Source: Thozetella sp. PMI_491
Lineage: Eukaryota; Ascomycota; Sordariomycetes; Chaetosphaeriales; Chaetosphaeriaceae
DNA: 64,000 nt
Assembly: GCA_021432635.1 (NCBI GenBank)
Contig: MU270046.1
Coordinates: 223,913 to 287,912, forward strand
Direction of reading: 5' to 3'
The notes under the pieces are model-generated. The model did no database searches and was not told where the DNA came from. It was given only the letters and a program-made list of their open reading frames with translations. A program made the position numbers and the translations under genes. Below are positions 1 through 11,642 of this stretch, one piece after another (position 1 is the first letter of the stretch; every line of letters starts with the position of its first letter).

Positions 1-24
1 ACTTTTTACTGACCTTGTCTCCAG

Positions 25-351
25 AACCTCGCTCAGTTCCCCGGTCTGATTATTTACGACCGCTGGACCAACGGCGCGCTTCAGCAGAAACCGGAGCTAC
101 CTGGCATCGGCCATCAGTTACAGAAAGTAGCCGACCAGGGCGACTGGAGCAGCCAGTACGGTGGTCGTGTACTAGATCCTTTTACAAGCAGCCTGACGTG
201 TACGCGCCGCTGGGCCCTGTCTCCCCACGTCAACCCCTCAACCGGTGCCGTTTCAAGCATCGTCTCTGTCATGGGCACTATCTCCAACATCTTGGTCGTC
301 CCTGAGCCCGTGGGTGTGACGTACACGGCTACCAACTGCTCCATCGTCTAA
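25..351 (+). CDS. 3' terminal exon of an unidentified gene
   Basis: Open frame from a likely splice acceptor (CCAG ending at 24) to TAA at 349-351, giving the last 108 residues of a protein whose start lies left of the window. The frame has a TGA at 10-12, which supports an intron ending at 24. The visible part contains phrases such as LIIYDRWTNGAL and ends ILVVPEPVGVTYTATNCSIV. I do not recognise a family. Polar residues and the Asn-Cys near the end would fit a secreted or wall protein, but this is weak. Confidence 0.45.
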   Translation, partial: NLAQFPGLIIYDRWTNGALQQKPELPGIGHQLQKVADQGDWSSQYGGRVLDPFTSSLTCTRRWALSPHVNPSTGAVSSIVSVMGTISNILVVPEPVGVTYTATNCSIV

Positions 352-624
352 GCTAAGGTCGTCTCCAAGAATAATACGCATAGTGTAGATATTCTAGAAT
401 ATAGTCCATCAATATGTTACGTAATGTTAATTTATCTTTAGTGATGCGCACTCCAACTCTTTTGAGTCGGATTTTGTAAAAGAATAGTGATCGATCTGTA
501 AAAGCTCATTTGTAATAATGCGACGACAAGTGTCGCCTAAATATAAGTGAGGTGTTATTAAATCGAATTCGCTGTTGCCTATCGGACTCAAAGTGCCCAT
601 ATGTAAGAGAAAGATATTCTCTGG

Positions 625-2490
625 CTACTCAAACCACCCGTAAATACCCTGGATTGATCCTGTTGGTGTCGCGATGGATTCGGAGCATCTTCCTTCGCCC
701 TCGAGGCTAGGCCGCTGAATCACTTTCACTTTGACAATATCCCGATCGCCCAGCCTCTTACAGGCAACAGTAACCTTGAAAGTCTTGAATAGTTTGGACG
801 CCCTGTCCTGTTCCGTGCTAGGCTCTTTGAGTGACCATTTCGCCAAGAACAAAGCCTCGTTATCCCAGCCCTTATTCGATTCATCGCTCCCATACAAGCT
901 CCCCGCGACGCCAACGATGATTGGGTCCGAGCAGGGTATTATTCCGCAGAATTTGGGAAAGAATATGACAATAAACGGGTCCTTTTCATGGTAACGACAC
1001 CTGATGAGCCGTGGATAGCTTAACCCGAGGGATTTACTTTCGTGCGAGTCCGAGTCCCGGGATGATTCCCACCCGCAGTAATACTCCAGACCTGGGGCAT
1101 CAACGACCACCGGAGTTCTTTGTCCGGCTAGGGCACCCGGCACAGAAGTCGGAACTGGTACGCTCTCCAGGTACATGAGCTGCGGCGTGAATGAAGCTAG
1201 GCTATCTTCCGGAAGGAGGAAGTACCCTCGATCCGACGGCAGGCTCCGCTGATACGCGCTCGAGAACGTCGATCGTCGGAAGCTCGCACAGACAAGGCGG
1301 GACTGAAATCTGCATCTGAGGTACGCGAGAACCCAATACTTGGAGCACTCGTATATGGGCAAGCAGACACGTAGGCCTCTGCTCGTGCTCAGGGGCGGTC
1401 CGTTATCCAGCGAGGCCTCTGCCTGCTTGAGGAGATTCCAGTCGGCCTTGAAATCGGAATAACTGACGGTATTCGGACCGTGGCCCTTGCGTTTTCCCAC
1501 CGCGAATTGGGCCGGGCTAGTGGCCAGCGGTCCGCTCAATGTAGCCCGGTGGTACTCTCCTCCGCGCATGTGGAGCTGCCGTTTTGCTTCTTCAAAAGAC
1601 ATATGCATAGATTTGGCGCTCTTGATCGGAGTTGCGCCTTTGAAGGGGAGGATGAGCCCCCAGGCAAACATAGTGTAATCTTCTGCTCCCTTCATGATCT
1701 CCTCTTGGAGTCGGAGGAAGGCGCGGTCCCCCTCGCCATATATCATAGGCATATTGACGCCGAATATGCCAAGTAAGCAGTAGGCGCGGTCTTCCGGCCT
1801 CGTCGTCCTTCTCGAGCCAGCCCAGGAGAGCCGCGCTGCGACCGTGTACGACTGCAGCGGTTGCCCGGCCAAGGCGCCATTATCGATGCCTGTTATGGCG
1901 ACAAGGACGTTGAGGAGGCTGATCTTTGTGCCAATCTCGGTCCAGTCCGCGGCATAGAATTCGACGATGCCCGGGGCTATGAGCTCTTGTAGAGTCCATC
2001 CCCGCGTGAACCACCGACTGTTCTGAAACTGCTGCTTTTCGTCGAAGGGAGCCTCCTCAAACTCGCTCACGACGTCTGACGCTGTGGGTACGTCCTCGAG
2101 ATACGCGTAGCATATTCGTGCTCCTTGATACCACGAGTACATAGAATTGATCGCCTCGGACAACTCAGCAGAGCTCGTCTTGTCAATGCTTCCTTTGTGT
2201 TAGCTCCACTGTAAGGATTCAGCTTGCCGATGGCAGAATTGAAGCGCAACTGACCAGCAAGTGTCAATCCACACGTATTTGAATTGATCCTCTCGCGCTC
2301 TCTTGCAACACTGATCGATTTTGGCAAACCCTGGCTTCTTCACAGCCTCCTCTCGGCAGTGTGTCATTTCCTGGAATGTGACCTCATCGCCAACTTTACC
2401 CCATGTGTGCGACAGAGCCACGTACGGCGGATATGGGGCAGCTTGAAATTCCACAATCTCTTTACTCTCATCGGTGCGAATGAGCCTCAT
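625..2490 (-). CDS. HET-domain (heterokaryon incompatibility-type) protein
   Basis: Two exons, 2490-2255 and 2188-625, join across a 66-nt intron (GTCAGT...GAAG) to give 599 residues. The join restores the signature WIDTCCIDK, which settles the splice sites. The N-terminus has the HET block YVALSHTWG, then the Cys-Cys-Ile-Asp-Lys motif, then MYSWYQGARICYAYLEDV, GWTLQELIAPGIVEFY and the C-terminal part of the module with RPEDRAYCLLGIFGVNMP and MIYGEGDRAF. HET proteins control allorecognition and programmed cell death in ascomycetes. The region beyond about residue 260 is variable and matches no repeat domain I recognise. There is no signal peptide or membrane segment. It stands alone, with no partner gene recognisable beside it. 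Confidence 0.9.
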
Positions 2491-4124
2491 CGCGCTCCGT
2501 AATTACATGAAATTCTATCGAAAGATGGGAGTTGGACGTTATGGATTGCAGAAAATTGCGCAAAAGCCGCCGTGCGGCTGAACCTCAGACACGCCTGAGA
2601 CTGTAGATAGCTGTGCGTATTTTGCCCAGACTCTTTGAGGCGTCGCAATATCACGTGCCAACGGACAAAATGATGAGGAGCGCCCGGTCCTGCCAAGCCG
2701 CATATGATCACGCAAACAGACACACACCTTCGCTCGTCATGACTGATCGTTGTGACCGTGAATCAATACGCCACTGATCACTCTCAGTTTGGGCTAGGGC
2801 CCAGTAGGCAGCTTAGTCTATTGGGAGACATGTACACAACGAGAGAACGGAGGAGGTCTAGGGCCTGCTAGTATTGAGAGAAAAGATTGGGCGAAGGCTC
2901 ATGATAATCAATGGTCTTCTAAGTAAAAGAGAAAGAAAAAGGGCGTGTCTGCTCGCTGCCCTTTTGGGTCCTTCTCCCCGAGATCAGGCTTCCTCTGAAG
3001 TGCTAAGCCATTAGACTGTTGTTTGGCCTTGATCTCGAGGATATTGTGACCAGGAAGTTGGGGTTTAGAGGGCCCCTTTTCCTGGTCATCCTACCCTAAT
3101 ATAAGAAGAATTGTACATAACAGAATATTATGAGCAAAAGGCTTTATGCTTCCAGGGCTAAAGTATTAATAAGGTATATTTTAATATCTAGTATTAATGA
3201 ATGTGGCTCAGTAAAGTGTATAGTAGTATTGATTTGGTACAAACTGTACATGACGAGTTGGTTTAAGAGTTGTGCTTGAACCTTAAAATATTGGAAAGGC
3301 ATCTCGTCGGGTTTATGCCGGTTAGACGAGAGAACTGTAGCATGTAGATTTATATTATTTAGATATTAACACCGATTGGAGACCTAATCGTGGCCAAAAA
3401 TAAAATGCAGGTTAGAATGAGGCTAGAAAAGGTGTTGAATGATCACGAATGACAGGCTGAAACAACTTTACCAAGTTTGCACGACGATTCGCCCCTATTG
3501 TAGTTTATATAGCAAGGCGTTCTGCTTAGCCATGTGGTTACACAAATCTGCTTATGTAGACACTCGATAAACCATCCGCTTTCTACTGCAGCAGAGGTTT
3601 AGTGGTTATTAGTTCTCATCGTCGCATCGGATCAGCTTAGCTCATTTCCAGATTTGGGTCTGCGGCTGAGGCATCGGGCAGCATCACAAGGCAGTAATGG
3701 TACAAGCGCGGGTCCTGACTCTCTCCAAAAATGGCGCATCTCAGTAGCCACTTCAAAGGGATATAAGATGCGGATAGCAGAAGAAGCGGCATTGTGGTAT
3801 ATGTCAGGGAAGGGAAAGATCGGGAAGAGACCGGCGATCGGCCGATGAATTGGCTGCGCGGCGGCGAATGAGGAGGCTCTCGCAGCACTTTCTCTCATTC
3901 TAATTGGAGGTTGCATCTCATAAAGTGGACCAGCGCTTTACGGTCTGTGCTTGTGCTCTCACGCTTACGATCGCTCCTAACCTAAACTTGGATGTTAAAG
4001 TTGACGCTGACGCTGACGGTAGCCGTTCAATTTAATCCCCGCACAAGCCCACTAAGAAGATCCCCTATCCCAGCCATCGAAAGCAGCCACGCAATCGGTG
4101 GTCAAGAGATTCTAAAATTCGAAA
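2491..4124. other. intergenic, AT-rich, no gene seen
   Basis: About 1.6 kb upstream of both flanking genes, which diverge. It becomes AT-rich after about 3090. It holds a perfect 10-bp inverted repeat at 3047-3088. Short open frames on the minus strand near 3632-3916 have no coding character. No tRNA-like sequence was seen. Confidence 0.5.
3047..3088. repeat. short inverted repeat (hairpin)
   Basis: TGACCAGGAA at 3047-3056 is matched exactly by its reverse complement TTCCTGGTCA at 3079-3088. The 22-nt loop contains GGGG and CCCC runs that can pair further. It could be a hairpin in a non-coding RNA, a MITE end or chance. Confidence 0.5.
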
Positions 4125-5473
4125 ATGTCCACGGCCGAGTCAGTCGTAGCCAGAATATCTCGCGGTCGAGACCTCGACCTGGCTCGTGCTATCTGCGATC
4201 TTCGTCCCATCACTTCCAACAGCATCACCAGACCCGAGTTCAATGCAGCCACGGTTCAGAAGGATGCTGAGCAGACACGCATTGTCGTGCACTACCACTA
4301 CATTGGCCTCGTCGAGGCATTCTTAACGCATAAGCGTCAATTTGGCAGCAGTATCGAGAAAGATTTGTATAGAAGCGACGGCTGGACCTGGAAAAGACAA
4401 GTCGCTCGGCTTGGTGGGCTTCAGCATCTCGCAGTCTATCCCACCCATCACAACTAACAGGCTCCCTAGTGGCGAAACGGCCATTGGTGTTCATGACCGG
4501 TGCCGATTTGACTGTGCTGCGTGACGGGCGGAACATTGGCAACGCAGTGGTCGAGTGGGATCGAGTGGGCACGAAGAATGAGCCTCTCAACAAGTATCTC
4601 AAGTTTTCTGACTACTTGAGTTACGATGAAATCATGTTGAGCTCATTGCTGGGTGTCAGCTCACCAAGCTACTTCATCAACGACGGTGACCGCTACAACG
4701 AGGGTAGACCGGGAAAACCCGGCGAATTCGAACGCCGAGGTGTCATCATCGGCCTGGTCGGAGCTCGCTTTGAGCGTCGTGACCGCATGGATAGTAACTA
4801 TATGGGGTCACCTGCTTCAAATTCTCACCAGCACCATGAGTTGAACCATATATTCCGCAACTTCTTCAGGAAAGTACGAGGAGATTGGTGGACGAGCAAA
4901 GGTGGCTCTCTCACTAACATATATCCGAGCTTCGATGTTGAGATGTACAAGGCACGTATGCGCACAACTGTCGATATTCTCTTGATCGAGGCAAATTCAC
5001 GGGGTCAGGATGCTGGCCAGAAGGCATACATCCATGTGTCTGGACTAGGACTGGGAGTTTGGCAAATTCATGCCGAACAAGCCACTTACTACGTGGAGAC
5101 ATTTGCCGAGGCCCTGAACAATCTGAGGAGGTTCAGGATTAAGAATCTTGGCACAATTGACTTTTCCTGGATTCAAGTCCCGGTCACAACACAGGAGCAG
5201 GTTAAGGAAGCAGCCGCATTTCACTACATTGATGTCATCTTCTCAAAGCGCAATCCTGCCGCCAAATTGCACGGGGAGAAAAGCCAGCAGGTTCTTGTGG
5301 TGACATATGCATGGGATGGAAACGCATTCCCGGGCAATGAGTATTGGATGGGTTCGTTGAGTGCCAGCGGCGACCCTGCTGCGGCTTGCATGAGTCAGAT
5401 CTCTGAGCTACACAATCCGGTTCTCAATCCTGGCCTTCTTCAAAGAGTGCATACCGCCAAGGTTGAGACGTAG
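4125..5473 (+). CDS. uncharacterised protein with C-terminal GNEYW motif (DUF4804-like?)
   Basis: Exons 4125-4413 and 4470-5473 join over a 56-nt intron (GTGGGC...CTAG, with CTAAC branch) to give 430 residues. The second exon has no ATG near its start, so the intron is needed to link it to the obvious start at 4125. The protein has no signal peptide and no membrane segment. Noticeable blocks are LVFMTGADL, RRGVIIGLVGARFERRDRMD, LLIEANSRGQ, YIHVSGLGLGVWQI and PGNEYWMGSLSASGDPAAA near the C-terminus, followed by ISELHNP. From memory these recall the DUF4804 family, whose members occur in fungi and in some intracellular bacteria; function there is not established. The assignment is tentative. 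Confidence 0.75.
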
Positions 5474-6028
5474 CACAGAGGCAATTAGAGAGAGCTGGCA
5501 GGCCGAGAAACATTTTTGAACGTAGTGATCATTTAAATGAAAACCATTAACTAAGGCGAGAGAGATGTAAATACCAATTTTGACGCATGCAAGCCCGACA
5601 GGCTAGCCAAGCTGACGCAAAACGGAAAGCAGAGAGGGAGAGAAAGAAGGTGAAGAAGGAGAAAAAATAACTATAAAACCATGTATCCTTCTTGGACCTT
5701 TAGAGCTTTCTGCCTATTTCCTTTCATCATTATTCTTAATTTTAACGTAATCTCCAAGCGAGTAGGCCACTTGAGTAAGCTGTAATGCCGAAGTATGTCG
5801 AATTTTATCAAAGCCCTCCTACGTTCTTACGTCCTGTCCCCTGATTGCTAGTCGCCGAAGTCCCGGATCCTAGGCGTTGAAATCCGCACAAAAAAGATCA
5901 CTGAAGCTAGAAGTTGCTCGGAAAGGAGTGCTTTATTTGGCAGTATTTCTTCTATAGACTTCTGCTTCTGAGAGGCTTGCTTGCCGCTTATTTCTCTCAT
6001 TACCTAGTTTCCTAGTATTGCTCCCCTG
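5474..6028. other. intergenic between convergent genes
   Basis: 3' flanks of the plus-strand gene ending at 5473 and of the minus-strand MFS gene ending at 6029. Purine-rich GAGAGA/GAAGGAG tracts lie at about 5633-5670. No gene was seen. Confidence 0.5.
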
Positions 6029-7533
6029 TCAAAACGCGGTGAAGACGCTCCGGTTCCCAGACACTCGTGCGCATCCCACGATTGCGGCACCGGCCACCAG
6101 GGTCGCACCGGTCCATACTGATAGTGCTGCATAACCAGAATGGGTCAGAATCTGGCCACTAATTGGCGCCCCAACAAGCGCGCTACCGTTGCATAACTTG
6201 TTAGCAAGTATTCGTTTCCTTCATCGTAGCTGGGGTTACGGGTATACCTTAGCGATAAACACCCCATCAGAAACCCGACGGCGGTCCCTTGGCTTCCGTG
6301 AGAAGCCACCTTTCCGGCGCAAGCTCCCTGCAAACTGATGACGGCCTATACGGACATCAATAAATTAGTAGCTCGTTCCATTCTGTCACGAAATAGTTGG
6401 CATTGACATACTCCGGAAGCAAACCCGTAAGCCAGAGTCCAAACCACGAGACCCGCTAGCGTTGTTACAGCCGTCCAGCAGAAGCCAACAACCCCCGAAA
6501 GTAATATCATAACGACGAGAAGATTGTAATGGCCATAATTGTCAGCAAGGTGGCCCGGAACAACCCTGCCAAAGAATGACGACGCGTTTAGAGCGGACAC
6601 GAGATAAAATGCTGTGGACGAAGATTGGCCCTTGGCGATGGCGTACGCAGAGATGTAGAAAATAGGAGTAAACCAGCCGAGAAACGCAATTGCCAAGCCT
6701 ACGCAGAGAAGGATATACGTGCGGTCTTTCAAAACCGAGAAGTCCACTTTGTGCACAACTTTCACGTCGTCCTTGCCCGGTGTGTTCTGCTTTGAGCTGT
6801 TGGACTGGGCCGGTGACAGGTCTGGGGTCGTCGCTGCGGCGATCTGCGGCGGGGGCGTTGACGGGGATGGTGGCTCGACAACAGTCACGCAGACAAAAAC
6901 CAGGAGCGGAATCGATGTGAAACCGATAGCACGCATTGTCCAGGAAAAGCTGACGTCGTCCTTCACTAGAAGCTGCTGGAGCATGATCGGCCAGATCACG
7001 CCTCCAATGGAAGCCCCTCCAATCGTCAAGCCCATCGCAAGGCCACGGCGATGTGGCATGTGTCTCATGACCACTCCCAAAGGCGTGCAGAAGACCAGTG
7101 ACATGCCTGCCCCCAGCAGGACGCCCTGGGCCAGAAAGAGCTGCCAGTATTGCTCACACAATGAAGTCATGAATATTGCAATCAGGACGCCGGTGCTGCC
7201 TGTCCAAAGGAGAACACTGGGGCCGAATTTGTCGACGAGGGGCCCCGTAAATCCGGCTCCCAAGTACAGGAGAAAGATTGAGACGGACCCAATCCATGCT
7301 ATGTCGGATGCCGAGCGTTCGGAGAGGAAATGGGTCTGGTAGTATGCTTGGAAGACTCCATAGGCGTTAAGGAAACCGACCGTATTGAAGAGAGCGAACG
7401 ATGCGCCGAGAACGGCGAGCCACGATTGAAGGCTATGATTGGGTTAGTGAAATGCAATCCAACCTTCAGAGGTTCAGTTTACATGCCTTATAGGGGACCG
7501 TATCAGCTTTTCGTCCGACCTTGTTGGCGACAT
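6029..7533 (-). CDS. MFS transporter, monocarboxylate-porter type
   Basis: Four exons: 7533-7487, 7432-6412, 6345-6248 and 6182-6029, giving 439 residues with every phase consistent. The core reads LQSWLAVLGASFALFN, typical of fungal monocarboxylate-type porters. It is followed by DKFGPSVLLW, GAGMSLVFCTPLGVV, RRGLAMGLTIGGASIGGVIW (helix 4-5 motif) and a Pro/Ser-rich central loop. The last helices contain SALVGAPISG, the usual C-terminal MCT motif. About 12 membrane segments are expected. The first intron fits best with a GC donor (AAG|GCATGT) and the normal acceptor ATAG after a CTAAC branch, because the GT donor four bases on would break the frame. The usual PDGG motif before the first helix is absent. 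Substrate is unknown. Confidence 0.85.
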
Positions 7534-8241
7534 GGTGACCTGGTCGAGCTCTGGATCGAAGAAACTGTGCCCAGATGATGCCGGTTTCTCATTGAAAACT
7601 TATTTCGCACGGGAGAGTTGATCCCATTCGTCGGATTTTCCTTCCGTGTGTGATATTGAATGCAGCAAGGATCATCGGGTGCAGTCTGTGCGAGCGGGAG
7701 AATGAACCCGACCTCGAGGGGTGTTATTAGCACTCGACTTGGGGGCTTGACAAGGTCCTACGGATGGACCAACGATTGTAAAATTAGCTCGTATGCTTTC
7801 GGATTACAAGTGGTGCCCGGAAGAGGCCGTCGACTGGCGGTTATTATCGACGCACAGTCGAGGTGATAGCGACTCGATGCAACTGGCAACAGGCGAGTGT
7901 AGAAAGGCCACCGGAGGAAGGAGCGGAGTAAGTTTGCCCAATAGCTTCCTCGTCTCGATTCATAAGCAGCAATACGGCATTCCGGCAGTTTTCCTGATCG
8001 CCGTCTTCGATCGTCGCCTTAGAGGCTGCGTGCAATTCAACATGGCAGCCATTGCATCGACGTGGGCGGAGAAAATCTTACAGGCTCCATGCTTTGAGCA
8101 TGCTACAATTTTACAATTGGCTCGGCGACACGCGGACCACTGATTATTTTATCTAGCCTACGTACATTCCTGTTTGGGGTGGCTGTCTGGTCCTCCGTAT
8201 TCACTAATCTCTCTCTGTTTCTTCAGTGACATACTTTCTCT
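7534..8241. other. intergenic, no gene seen
   Basis: Promoter side of the MFS gene and 3' flank of the acyl-CoA dehydrogenase gene. Only short overlapping frames on both strands, none with family motifs or splice-linked extensions. Confidence 0.5.
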
Positions 8242-9617
8242 TTATTGCTTCTCCGATGGGCCGAACGTTGCCGCCCAAGCGTCATAGCTCGGCGACAGCA
8301 TGAGCTGCTGCATGTGGCGTCTCCGGATTCCGACATTGCCGCCATCAAAGATCGGCAGGACCATGGCATTGTTCAGAAGTTCAGCGAACGGCTGATTCGT
8401 GTCATATGCAGTGCTAGAATACCCACATTAGTATCTGGGTATGACATTTTAAACTACGAGTAAAGGCACGAGACACGTAGATGGGGAGTCTGAGCTTACA
8501 TTCCGACTGCATTGATGGCATCCGTGACTGCCTTGACGGCCACGTCACTGCAGTAGATTTTAGCGGACAAGGCAAGCTCGCGGCGTGCGTTGTAGTCGCC
8601 CGGGCCTTTTTCCATGGCATGGGCAGCCTTCCAGGTCAGCGCCCTGGACGCTTCTGTCTGCATCTTGATGCCGGACAACAGGTCGGCAAATGCCTGGCGT
8701 TCCAGCAGCGGTACAGCACCATTTCGGGAGTCGCGCTTAGCGAAGGCCAGTGCAGCGTCGAAGGCCGCTCGCATAAGGCCAACGCCCATAGCACCAACCA
8801 AAACGGCGCTCGCATCAAATGAGCCAAATGCCACCTGTGCACCTTGTCCAGGCGGGCAAAGGACGTTCTTTGCGGGCACACGGACGTTGGTGTACTTCAC
8901 GTGGGGTCCAGAAACAGAAGTGTGCCCCGGCATCTCGATCTGACGGAGAACCTCGAAGGCGCCAGGACCGCAGCGGTCGAGATCGGCACGGGTCACCAAG
9001 ATGATCATCACATCATCCTTGGGATCTGGCTTCGGGGCCTCAGTGACATCGCGGCAGACAACGCAGGCCAGGTCGCAGCCCTTGAAATCCCAGCCCGCAC
9101 AGTTGGTTGCCCACATTTTCTCGCCATTGATGACCCACTCGTCGCCCTCGCGTCGTGCCGTGGTCTGGAAGCCAGGCGCACCTTTCTCCAGGGCATTGGC
9201 AACACCACCAGGCTCGCTAAACACCAGCGAAGCCATGGGGGCGCCCTGGCCGCTGATGAAAGGGGCAATGAACTCAGCGTGCTCGGGCTTGCCGGCAATA
9301 TTGAGCGGGGTGAGGCCGAGGCCGGTTGCGAAGATAGTCAGAGCGGCAGACGGCTCGACTGAGTAGCATTCTTCCACCATGATAGCTGCCTCAACAAGGG
9401 TACCACCGCTGCCGCCGTGAGCGGGCGAGACCTGCCCTTTGAGGAGACCCCCCTGGACGGCAGCGGCATACGCGGGCTGAGTAGCCTGGAAGCGCTTGGT
9501 GTGCTCGGTGTGCTTGAGGTACTCGGAGCGTGCCGGCTTGAGCACCTGCTGGGCGAAACCTGCAGCGGCAGCGCGAGTGCCAGCCTCGGTTGGGCCGAGA
9601 TGAAAATCTACCGGCAT
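8242..9617 (-). CDS. acyl-CoA dehydrogenase family flavoprotein
   Basis: Exons 9617-8500 and 8413-8242 with an 86-nt intron (GTAAGC, TACTAAT branch, CTAG) give 429 residues. The ACAD fold is clear: an N-terminal helical domain, then the FAD-side block LVFSEPGG, the middle beta domain with WVINGEKMWATNCAG, and a C-terminal helical domain ending in INAVGITAYDTNQPFAELL and PIFDGGNVGIRRRHMQQLML. The start MPVDFHLGPTE fits the usual N-terminus; the same frame extends upstream but without domain character. Family members use FAD to oxidise acyl-CoA, and a related branch oxidises nitroalkanes, so the substrate is open. There is no clear mitochondrial or peroxisomal targeting signal. It follows the MFS gene on the same strand. 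Confidence 0.88.
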
Positions 9618-11642
9618 GCTGGGTGAGCGGGAAAGGGTGTGAAATGGGGGTCTTGGCTGGTTCAACGTGCGGAAGAGGTAGAAACCGCACGGAGATGGCA
9701 GGTCAACGACAGAAGAAAGCAGAGAAATAGCGAGTTGGCAAGCTAACCGATCAAATGATATATCTCGGCGGTATCTGTTGAATTTGTACCAGTAATGTGG
9801 TTCGGGCAGTGGGGATGGCCCCACGGACCGCTTCTTTTCGCTAAGAGACAAACTGCACGACCCCTGACGCCCAACACTTGGCTCGCACCGTAGACCTTGG
9901 CTTTTTGGGGAGAGCCGCCCCTGAGAAATCCAGCCCCTGGACAAGGGGATTTGGGGGCTATCTGTTGGGGCTCCAGGCTTGCCTGTCCGGGGCCCCAGGC
10001 TCCCCATAACCAAGACTGATTGTCCGAGTAAGTTACCGAAGATGCGGCCGAATACAGGCAGTGGAGTTGCCTCCCTTGTACTGTCGCATTCGATACCCCT
10101 TGTTGTCGTTGGGTTGCAGATCTTCGCCGTTTCTCACCTAGGTGGATTACCCAGAACAAGTATACTAGTAACAAAGGGGCGCCCCGGCCCGCCGGCTGAA
10201 TATTCCGCGGCGGGCTTCTACGAAGGCTTACACCTGCACGACCTGCTAGGGTACCTGTGCAGTTGCGCCTCCCCGTTGGTGCCGATTTGATCAGCTTTCC
10301 GGCTCGACCCACAGCGGCACTTAGCGGATTGCTTCAGGGAAGGATCGGCATTTCTTCATGCAAAGCAAAACTCAGTAAAATAGCAAAGGGTTCGATCTGC
10401 AATTAAGAGAGAAAGAGAAAATAAGAAGAATAAACGAGTAAGAAAACTAACGCACAGAGAATCCTCCGCTTAGATTCGACGGCGATCAAAAGTGGACGCT
10501 TGCAGTTTTACTGCTAATACGATAATTACGAAGTAATGTTTAGCTTGCTAACCCTGGGCTGATAATCGTGGGCAGTGAACCCGATAGCGATGAGTATCGC
10601 ATTTTCAACCTAGCACCTGGATTGGGGAGGGTAATATCCAGGAACATGTGTGCTCGCCGTTCCACCGATCACAGTAACACGGCCTGCTTTCTACCAACAG
10701 CGAGGAGGACTTTCCAGGACATTCACCAATGGAAACGGAGAAGGAGGGGTTTAGGAAGGGTGCGGGGCATTGGTCATAGATTCAAAATAAGCAGCCACCG
10801 CCAAGACTCAACCAGGGTCTGCACTGGTTCGTCAACAAAGCCCCCCTGCAGGTGGCTTCGGCACAGGGTCGACAACGGCGGGGGAAATGCACCGCCGTTA
10901 AGGCGGCCCCCATGGGCACAGACAACTTCCCCCGTGCGAGCCTCTGGAATCTCGTGCTTTTTCGAGCAACTCTGATCTCGTGAAAGTTTCGCGAAAACCG
11001 CAGAGGCCTCTCTAGTTATAGATCCGTTCTTTGTCTGTGCACTTAGCTGTAACCAGCTGAGAACAATGTCCATATGTTGCTGCGGGGATGACGAAGATGG
11101 CGCTCCCCGGTGGTTGTGAAATGCCGGTTATCCACAGAATATTGGGCCAAGGAGCTGAAAGCGCCACGGGCTGCACTGGTCAGGAGTCATGGCTGTTAGT
11201 TGTTCGTTGACCTGGGACAGCTGCCAGGGGCAAGTCTACCATGTCGTGCTGGTAAGACGGCGGCGACCATTCCGTGCACAGCAAGGATGGTCATATCAGC
11301 GGGCCAGAACCGGACAGACCCCCATTCACCTGTGCCGATCCGAGACGAATGTGGATGTTGCTTTCGTGGATATGTGAAAATTTCGAGCCTGGTCCCTTGC
11401 ATGCTGCGCAATGCTACAGGGGATGTCAAAGTAGACGAGAGACCCGGTCTCATATGCTCCGGCCTGGGCAACTTCGAGCCACCGCGCGCGATTGTTGTGT
11501 TCAGCTCAGCCTATGAAGCATTGATTAAGGTCACGGTCCCGCTCTCATCGTCCAGCTCCCTGTAGATGGATACATTCTCTTCATGAACAAGGCGACCTCT
11601 GCAGTAGGCGTCATTACATTCCCTTATTGAACCAGTTTTACA
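9618..11642. other. intergenic, 2 kb, no gene supported
   Basis: Divergent promoter region between the acyl-CoA dehydrogenase (minus) and the rhodopsin-like gene (plus). Several open frames of 90-190 codons exist on both strands, but they lack motifs, plausible splice partners or signal peptides. A purine-rich tract (GAGAGAAAGAGAAAAT) lies near 10405. Confidence 0.45.

Noticed and set aside
9743-10312. 189-codon minus-strand frame upstream of the acyl-CoA dehydrogenase
   Set aside because: Overlaps the promoter and part of an extended dehydrogenase frame; no conserved features.
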